Source of the DNA: Scatosoma sp045127595
Lineage (GTDB): Bacteria; Bacillota; Clostridia; Christensenellales; Borkfalkiaceae
Length of the DNA stretch: 26,001 nt
Direction: 5' to 3'
Assembly (NCBI GenBank): GCA_045127595.1
Contig: JBGVQS010000019.1
Span: 1-26,001 of the forward strand
Shown here: piece after piece, positions 21,672 to 26,001 of the stretch
Numbering within the stretch: position 1 is the stretch's first letter
Layout of the letters: every line of letters begins with the position of its first letter
The notes under the pieces: generated by a model
What the model was told of the DNA's origin: nothing
The model's input: the letters and a program-made list of their open reading frames with translations, nothing else
Database searches by the model: none
Made by a program: the position numbers and the translations under genes

Positions 21672-24293
21672 ATGGAAATGCAAAAGACGTACAATCCGAA
21701 AGACTTTGAAGACAGAATCTACGCCGACTGGGAGCAGTCGGGGTATTTCCGCGCGGAAATCGACGAAAATAAAATTCCGTTCACAATCATGATGCCGCCC
21801 CCCAACATCACGGGGCAGCTGCACATGGGGCACGCCATGGACGCAACGATGCAGGATACTTTGATCCGTTTTAAGCGTATGCAGGGCTATGCCGCGCTTT
21901 GGTTGCCTGGGTGCGACCACGCGTCGATCGCTACGGAAGTAAAAATCGTGGAAAAAATGAAGGCGGAAGGGGTTACCAAAGCGGATATCGGCCGCGACGG
22001 GTTCTTGGTGCGCGCTTGGGACTGGAAAGAACAGTACGGCAATCGTATCATGCTCCAACAGCGTAAAATGGGTACGTCTTGCGACTGGTCCAGACAGGCG
22101 TTCACGATGGATGAAAAATGCTCCCGCGCGGTGCGTGAAGTGTTCGTGAATCTCTATGAAAAGGGCTTAATTTACCAAGGGGATAGAATTATCAACTGGT
22201 GTCCTTGCTGTAAGACGGCGCTTTCCGACGCGGAAGTAGAATACGCCGAAGAAGGCGGGCATTTCTGGCATCTTCGCTACCCTGCAACGGACGGCAGTGC
22301 GGACGTCGTCGTTGCTACTACCCGTCCCGAAACGATGCTTGGGGATACGGCGGTAGCGGTACACCCCGACGATCCTCGTTATCAAGCGCTTGTTGGAAAA
22401 ACGCTGAAATTGCCCTTGACGGATAGGGAAATTCCCGTTGTCGCGGACGAATACGTAGACCCTGCTTTCGGTACGGGTTGCGTGAAAATTACGCCCGCGC
22501 ACGATCCCAACGACTTTGAAGTGGGCAAACGGCACGACTTGCCCGTTATCCGCGTAATGAACGACGACGGCACGATGAACGGGCTTGCGGGCAAATACGA
22601 AGGACTTGACAGATACGTTGCGAGAAAACAAATCGTTGCCGATTTAGAAGCGCTTGGCAATCTTGTAAAAATCGAAGCGCATACCCACAACGTAGGGCAT
22701 TGCTATCGTTGTCATTCGACGGTAGAACCGATCGTATCCAAACAATGGTTTGTAAAAATGGAACCGCTTGCAAAGCCTGCGATCAACGCGGTAATGAAAA
22801 ACAAGGTAAAATTCGTTCCCGAACGTTTCTCGAAAACCTATTATAACTGGATGGAAAACATTCGCGATTGGTGCATTTCCCGTCAGCTTTGGTGGGGACA
22901 CCGTATTCCCGTTTGGTATTGTCAGGATTGCGGCAAAGTCATTTGCGCTAAGGAAGACCCGACGGTTTGTCCTGCTTGCGGCAGTCATAAGCTCCGTCAG
23001 GACGAAGACGTACTCGATACGTGGTTCTCGTCTGCGCTTTGGCCTTTCTCTACGCTTGGTTTCCCCGAAGAAACGGAGGATTATAAATATTTCTACCCGA
23101 CCGACGTACTCGTAACGGGGTATGATATTATCTTCTTCTGGGTAGCAAGAATGATTTTCTCAGGGATCGAGCACACGGGCAAAGTGCCTTTCCACGACGT
23201 TTTGATTCACGGTATTATCCGCGACGAGCAGGGCAGAAAAATGAGCAAATCGCTCGGCAATGGTATCGATCCGCTCGAAGTTATCGAAAAATACGGTGCG
23301 GACTCCTTGCGTCTTTCCTTGCTTACGGGGGTTGCTCCGGGGAATGATACCCGTTATTCGGACGCAAAAGTGGAATCCTGCCGTAACTTTATCAACAAGC
23401 TTTGGAACGCGGCGCGTTTCCTTTTGATGAACGCGGAAGGGAAGAAGATTCCCGACATCAGCGAAGTCAAGCTTGCGCCTGCGGATAAATGGATTATTTC
23501 AAAATTACAAAATTGCATTCGCGAAGTAACCACGAATTTGAATAAATACGAGCTTGGCGTTGCAAGCGACCTTGCGACGGGCTTTGTTTGGGATGATTTC
23601 TGCGACTGGTATATCGAGCTTTCCAAACCCGCACTTTACGGCGAAGACGAAGACAGAAAGGCAGACGCGTTGGCGGTGCTTTGCTTCGTTTTGGAAAACG
23701 CGCTCAAATTATTGCATCCGTTCATTCCGTTCGTTACGGAAGAAATTTATGCAAACTTGCCTGCAACCAAGGGCAGTATCATGGTTTCCGACTTCCCGAG
23801 ATACAACGCAAAAATGGCGTATAAAAAGGAAGCGAAAGCCTTTGAAGGGGTTATGGAAATCATCAAAGCGGTCCGCGCAATGAAGAAGGACGCCGATTGT
23901 CCCCCCTCGAAAAAGGTAGAACTCTACGTCGTTACCGAAAGCAAGCGTTTATTGCAAAGCAATAAGGATTGCATTATCAAGCTTTCCGGCGCAAGCGCTT
24001 TGAACTTTGTTTCGTCCGCTGCGGAAGTAGACGGTAAAACGGTATCTTCGGTAACGGAGATTGCACAAATCTACGTACCCTTGGGCGAGCTTGTCGATAT
24101 TGAAAAGGAAAAGGCTCGTCTTGCGGCGGAAATCGAACGTATCGACGGAGAAATCGCACGTGCGGCAGGGAAGCTTGCGAACCCGAATTTCGTTGGAAAA
24201 GCACCGCAAAAGCTCGTTGATGCGGAAAAGGAAAAAGTAAAGAAATATCAAGACATGAAAGAAAAGTGTGTCGCACAGCTCGAAAGTCTGTAA
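21672..24293 (+). CDS. valS: Valyl-tRNA synthetase
   Basis: An 873-residue class Ia synthetase that charges tRNA-Val. The HIGH motif appears as HMGH within PPPNITGQLHMGHAMD, and KMSKS is in GRKMSKSLGNG. The CP1 editing domain lies between them (VVATTRPETMLGDTAVAV), with CPCC and later CQDC/CPACG pairs that probably bind zinc. The C-terminal coiled coil (LVDIEKEKARLAAEIERIDG) is characteristic of ValS and absent from IleS. ATG 21672 is chosen over upstream in-frame codons because a GGGGA site precedes it and the protein begins with the family-typical KTYNPKDFEDRIYADW. A strong hairpin follows the stop codon. Confidence 0.97.
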   Translation: MEMQKTYNPKDFEDRIYADWEQSGYFRAEIDENKIPFTIMMPPPNITGQLHMGHAMDATMQDTLIRFKRMQGYAALWLPGCDHASIATEVKIVEKMKAEGVTKADIGRDGFLVRAWDWKEQYGNRIMLQQRKMGTSCDWSRQAFTMDEKCSRAVREVFVNLYEKGLIYQGDRIINWCPCCKTALSDAEVEYAEEGGHFWHLRYPATDGSADVVVATTRPETMLGDTAVAVHPDDPRYQALVGKTLKLPLTDREIPVVADEYVDPAFGTGCVKITPAHDPNDFEVGKRHDLPVIRVMNDDGTMNGLAGKYEGLDRYVARKQIVADLEALGNLVKIEAHTHNVGHCYRCHSTVEPIVSKQWFVKMEPLAKPAINAVMKNKVKFVPERFSKTYYNWMENIRDWCISRQLWWGHRIPVWYCQDCGKVICAKEDPTVCPACGSHKLRQDEDVLDTWFSSALWPFSTLGFPEETEDYKYFYPTDVLVTGYDIIFFWVARMIFSGIEHTGKVPFHDVLIHGIIRDEQGRKMSKSLGNGIDPLEVIEKYGADSLRLSLLTGVAPGNDTRYSDAKVESCRNFINKLWNAARFLLMNAEGKKIPDISEVKLAPADKWIISKLQNCIREVTTNLNKYELGVASDLATGFVWDDFCDWYIELSKPALYGEDEDRKADALAVLCFVLENALKLLHPFIPFVTEEIYANLPATKGSIMVSDFPRYNAKMAYKKEAKAFEGVMEIIKAVRAMKKDADCPPSKKVELYVVTESKRLLQSNKDCIIKLSGASALNFVSSAAEVDGKTVSSVTEIAQIYVPLGELVDIEKEKARLAAEIERIDGEIARAAGKLANPNFVGKAPQKLVDAEKEKVKKYQDMKEKCVAQLESL

Positions 24294-24297
24294 GCAG

Positions 24298-24326
24298 TAA
24301 GCCCCGACAAGCCTTGTCGGGGCTTA
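24298..24326 (+). terminator. Hairpin after valS
   Basis: A perfect 13-bp stem (24298-24310 with 24314-24326) lies five bases after the stop. The following sequence is AAATTTATT rather than a pure T run, so termination efficiency is uncertain. Confidence 0.7.
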
Positions 24327-24357
24327 AAATTTATTGAGCGGAATTTTCAAGAAACGG

Positions 24358-24386
24358 TTGACAAAATTTACTGCAAATGGTAGAAT
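24358..24386 (+). promoter_or_regulatory. Sigma-A promoter of the downstream membrane protein
   Basis: A consensus TTGACA (24358-24363) and TAGAAT (24381-24386) are separated by 17 bp. Confidence 0.83.
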
Positions 24387-24443
24387 AAAATTCTCTTGAA
24401 TTTCTTTATGGAAAGACAAATGGGGGCTTTCAATTAAAACAAT

Positions 24444-24947
24444 ATGACGGTGCAAATAATTTGTAATTCGATTATGTTCGTATCTTTTATAATGAACGTA
24501 ATTTTTATGATAATCAAGTTAATTAAATTCCCGACTGCCTTAAAAGGACTTGCAAACCGTTGCGAGCATTTAACTCAAAAGGAAGCTTTTACGCTCCATC
24601 AAAAGGAATTTACGGGTGGATTTTTTAAGCTTTTGCTTGCAAATGTGCTTTTCCTGTCGGTGGGGATTCTTACCTGTTTATTTGACAGGCTTTCCGATAC
24701 GGAAAACGGTTTATTGATTCCCGTTTGGACGTTTTTAGCGGTCGCTTTTGCTGGGATTGTGTTTCTCGTTGCGTATTCAAGCGTATTAAAAAGGAGATAT
24801 AATATCGTCGAAAGCTGTACCCAAGATCCCGTATGGAATAAAGGATATTGCGCGGCGGCGCAAACGGGGCTTTGCGTATTTTTAGCGTTTACGTTTGCTT
24901 TTAATTGCGCATTGACCGCCTATACGCTCGGCTTGCTTTTTATTTAG
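24444..24947 (+). CDS. Unknown four-helix membrane protein
   Basis: A 167-residue protein with four predicted transmembrane helices (about residues 8-28, 60-80, 93-113 and 143-165) and a charged loop between the first two (NRCEHLTQKEAFTLHQKEF). I recognise no family. It has its own consensus promoter and is followed by a hairpin, so it is a single-gene unit. The start is uncertain: no ribosome binding site is seen before the ATG, and a short in-frame 9-codon reading frame (24408-24437) stops just upstream. Function unknown. Confidence 0.65.
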   Translation: MTVQIICNSIMFVSFIMNVIFMIIKLIKFPTALKGLANRCEHLTQKEAFTLHQKEFTGGFFKLLLANVLFLSVGILTCLFDRLSDTENGLLIPVWTFLAVAFAGIVFLVAYSSVLKRRYNIVESCTQDPVWNKGYCAAAQTGLCVFLAFTFAFNCALTAYTLGLLFI

Positions 24948-24971
24948 TGCTTTTTACAAATCAAAACAAAC

Positions 24972-25000
24972 GAAAACCGTTCCAAAAAGGGGCGGTTTTC
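24972..25000 (+). terminator. Terminator after the membrane protein
   Basis: GAAAACCGTTCC pairs with GGGGCGGTTTTC (two wobbles) around an AAAAA loop. The stem itself ends in TTTTCC. Confidence 0.75.
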
Positions 25001-25061
25001 CGTATATAAACACATAAAAAAGAAAAAAATGTTAAAAATATAAAAAAGTTCGTTCAAACGT

Positions 25062-25090
25062 TTGACAAACCGTATTTTCCATGCTAAAAT
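25062..25090 (+). promoter_or_regulatory. Sigma-A promoter of the rpsL operon
   Basis: TTGACA (25062-25067) and TAAAAT (25085-25090) are separated by 17 bp, with A/T-rich sequence upstream that could act as an UP element. The expected start is near 25097. Confidence 0.85.
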
Positions 25091-25096
25091 AATACT

Positions 25097-25213
25097 GTTG
25101 CTTCTTTGGGCTTACTATGCCCTTTTGCCGAAACGCTCATTTCGGACAAGCAACTACTTAAATTCGCTTTCTTTGAAATTGCGGTAAGGGCAGTTTCGAG
25201 GGAAATATATTCC
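25097..25213 (+). promoter_or_regulatory. Structured leader of rpsL
   Basis: GTTGCTT (25097-25103) pairs with AAGCAAC (25148-25154) and encloses two hairpins, GGGC/GCCC (25108-25122) and CCGAAA/TTTCGG (25128-25145), making a three-way junction that starts at the predicted transcript end. Further on are GAAATTGC/GCAGTTTC (25175-25197, one wobble) and GGAA/TTCC (25201-25213). The AGGAGG site is left free. It may be an autoregulatory ribosomal-protein leader, but it matches no class that I can name. Confidence 0.55.
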
Positions 25214-25238
25214 AAAATTTTTACAAGGAGGTCAAATT

Positions 25239-25610
25239 ATGCCTACTATCAACCAGCTCATTAAAAAGGGCAGAGAACGTATCACGTACAAGTCTAAGAG
25301 TCCTATTCTTGACAACTGTCCTCAGAAGCGCGGCGTATGTTTGTCCGTTACCACGACTTCTCCTAAGAAGCCTAACTCCGCTATGCGTAAGATCGCACGT
25401 GTACGTCTTACGAACAAGCAGGAAGGTACGGTTTACATTCCCGGCGAAGGCCACAACCTTCAGGAGCACAGCTCTGTTCTGATCAGAGGCGGACGTGTCA
25501 AGGACTTGCCCGGTGTACGTTATCACATCATTCGTGGCGCGCTTGATACTGCCGGTGTTGCTAAGCGTAAGCAGTCCCGTTCTAAATACGGTGCAAAACG
25601 CCCTAAGTAA
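25239..25610 (+). CDS. rpsL: 30S ribosomal protein S12
   Basis: A 123-residue protein of normal S12 length, part of the decoding centre. Conserved TTTSPKKPNSAMRKIARVRL and RGGRVKDLPGVRYHIIRG are intact, with lysines at the two positions where changes usually give streptomycin resistance, so the wild-type sensitive form is predicted. AAGGAGG lies just before the ATG. Codon use (many CGT, CCT, AAG) is that of a highly expressed gene. rpsG follows after an unusually long 277-bp spacer. Confidence 0.98.
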   Translation: MPTINQLIKKGRERITYKSKSPILDNCPQKRGVCLSVTTTSPKKPNSAMRKIARVRLTNKQEGTVYIPGEGHNLQEHSSVLIRGGRVKDLPGVRYHIIRGALDTAGVAKRKQSRSKYGAKRPK

Positions 25611-25870
25611 TTTAGGTACGCTAAGCAGGAAATCCGAAAGCATTTGCTTATCGGGGAGCGTCGGTCGCTCTGAAAACTCCCGAAAGTCGCTTGCGTTTTA
25701 AGACAAGAAACCAAAACGCAAAAGACCTACTTGTTAATCGGAATATAGCTCGAAAGCCCCGAATAAAAGTAGGCAGTATGCAACGAAAGTTGCAGAAGGT
25801 TCGCACTCCGCAAAAATTAGCGGCAGCGCGATAGCTGTACTGAAGGGTAATGCCCTTATCAAAATTATTT
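25611..25870 (+). ncRNA. Hairpin-rich spacer between rpsL and rpsG, possible structured RNA element
   Basis: No open reading frame is supported here on either strand. Helices seen: TAAGCA/TGCTTA (25622-25650), GAGCG/CGCTC (25656-25670), or alternatively CGGGGAG with CTCCCG (25652-25682), a perfect 9-bp TTGCGTTTT/AAAACGCAA (25691-25721), CCTACTT/AAGTAGG (25726-25773) with nested GCT-CGAA-AGC, GCAAC-GAAA-GTTGC (25780-25793), CCGC/GCGG (25808-25823), CAGC/GCTG (25824-25837) and AAGGG/CCCTT (25843-25857). CGAAAG occurs four times. In E. coli S7 represses the str operon through the rpsL-rpsG spacer, so an S7 site is one possible role; a separate small RNA is another. Confidence 0.5.
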
Positions 25871-25887
25871 AAAGGAGGATAAAAACT

Positions 25888-26001
25888 ATGCCTAGAAGAG
25901 GTAATGTCCCTAAGAGAGACGTTCTGCCCGATCCTATGTATAACAGCAAAGTCGTTACCAAGCTTATCAATCAAATCATGCTTGACGGCAAAAAAGGCAC
26001 G
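25888..26001 (+). CDS. rpsG: 30S ribosomal protein S7, cut by the right edge
   Basis: The first 38 residues are present, starting MPRRGNVPKRDVLPDPMYNS and running into the window edge. This is the conserved S7 N-terminus, which binds the 3' major domain of 16S rRNA and in E. coli also its own message. AAAGGAGG lies nine bases before the ATG. The order rpsL-rpsG is that of the str operon, so fusA and tuf are expected beyond the window. Confidence 0.97.
   Translation, partial: MPRRGNVPKRDVLPDPMYNSKVVTKLINQIMLDGKKGT

Noticed and set aside
24408..24437. Nine-codon upstream reading frame before the unknown membrane protein
   Set aside because: It has no ribosome binding site and there is no evidence of translation; it is recorded only because it is in frame and ends just before the gene.
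25648..25974. Minus-strand open frame across the rpsL-rpsG spacer
   Set aside because: It runs antisense into rpsG, has no ribosome binding site and translates to a basic sequence without resemblance to any family.

Overview
The window looks like chromosomal DNA from a spore-forming member of the Clostridia (Bacillota). The evidence is the strong GGAGG-type ribosome binding sites, sigma-A promoters with 17-bp spacers, the sporulation gene pair yabP-yabQ next to divIC, a Clostridia-type HPr-like protein, DUF4364 and TSCPD small proteins, an ECF transporter S-component, and the rpsL-rpsG order of the str operon. The species cannot be named from this sequence. Genes are dense and mostly ordinary. 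There is no sign of a prophage, insertion sequence, CRISPR array, tRNA or rRNA.

Layout. 1-1337: 3' part of a BspA-like leucine-rich-repeat lipoprotein cut by the left edge. 1408-2543 (minus): TSCPD protein, DUF4364 winged-helix protein, HPr-like protein without the usual histidine. 2707-3237: ADP-ribose-type Nudix hydrolase. 3310-3522 (minus): tiny hydrophobic cysteine-rich protein. 3830-6582: ECF S-component, coaX and homoserine dehydrogenase; the first two fit pantothenate uptake and phosphorylation and sit behind a structured leader. 6712-7161: a 149-residue protein that is 15% cysteine. 7246-8491: YihY-family membrane protein and a small exported protein. 8602-10705: RecD/Dda-like helicase and TtcA-like tRNA thiolase. 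10742-13573: yabP, yabQ, divIC, Ppx/GppA phosphatase and a membrane M50-type metallopeptidase, tightly packed with two ATGA overlaps. 13654-18858: malQ and a CUT1 sugar ABC transporter (binding protein plus two permeases, no ATPase), an alpha-glucan uptake and processing cluster. 18905-21489 (minus): a complete NMT1/SsuA-type ABC importer of unknown substrate. 21672-24293: valS. 24444-24947: unknown four-helix membrane protein. 25239-26001: rpsL and the start of rpsG.

Most transcription units end in clear hairpin terminators, several of them bidirectional between convergent genes. The least explained parts are non-coding: a 277-nt rpsL-rpsG spacer packed with hairpins, a multi-helix leader before rpsL, and a leader before the ECF/coaX genes with partial purine-riboswitch-like features. 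Other points worth a look are two cysteine-rich small proteins, an exported protein one base away from a lipobox cysteine, and two near-identical promoters.
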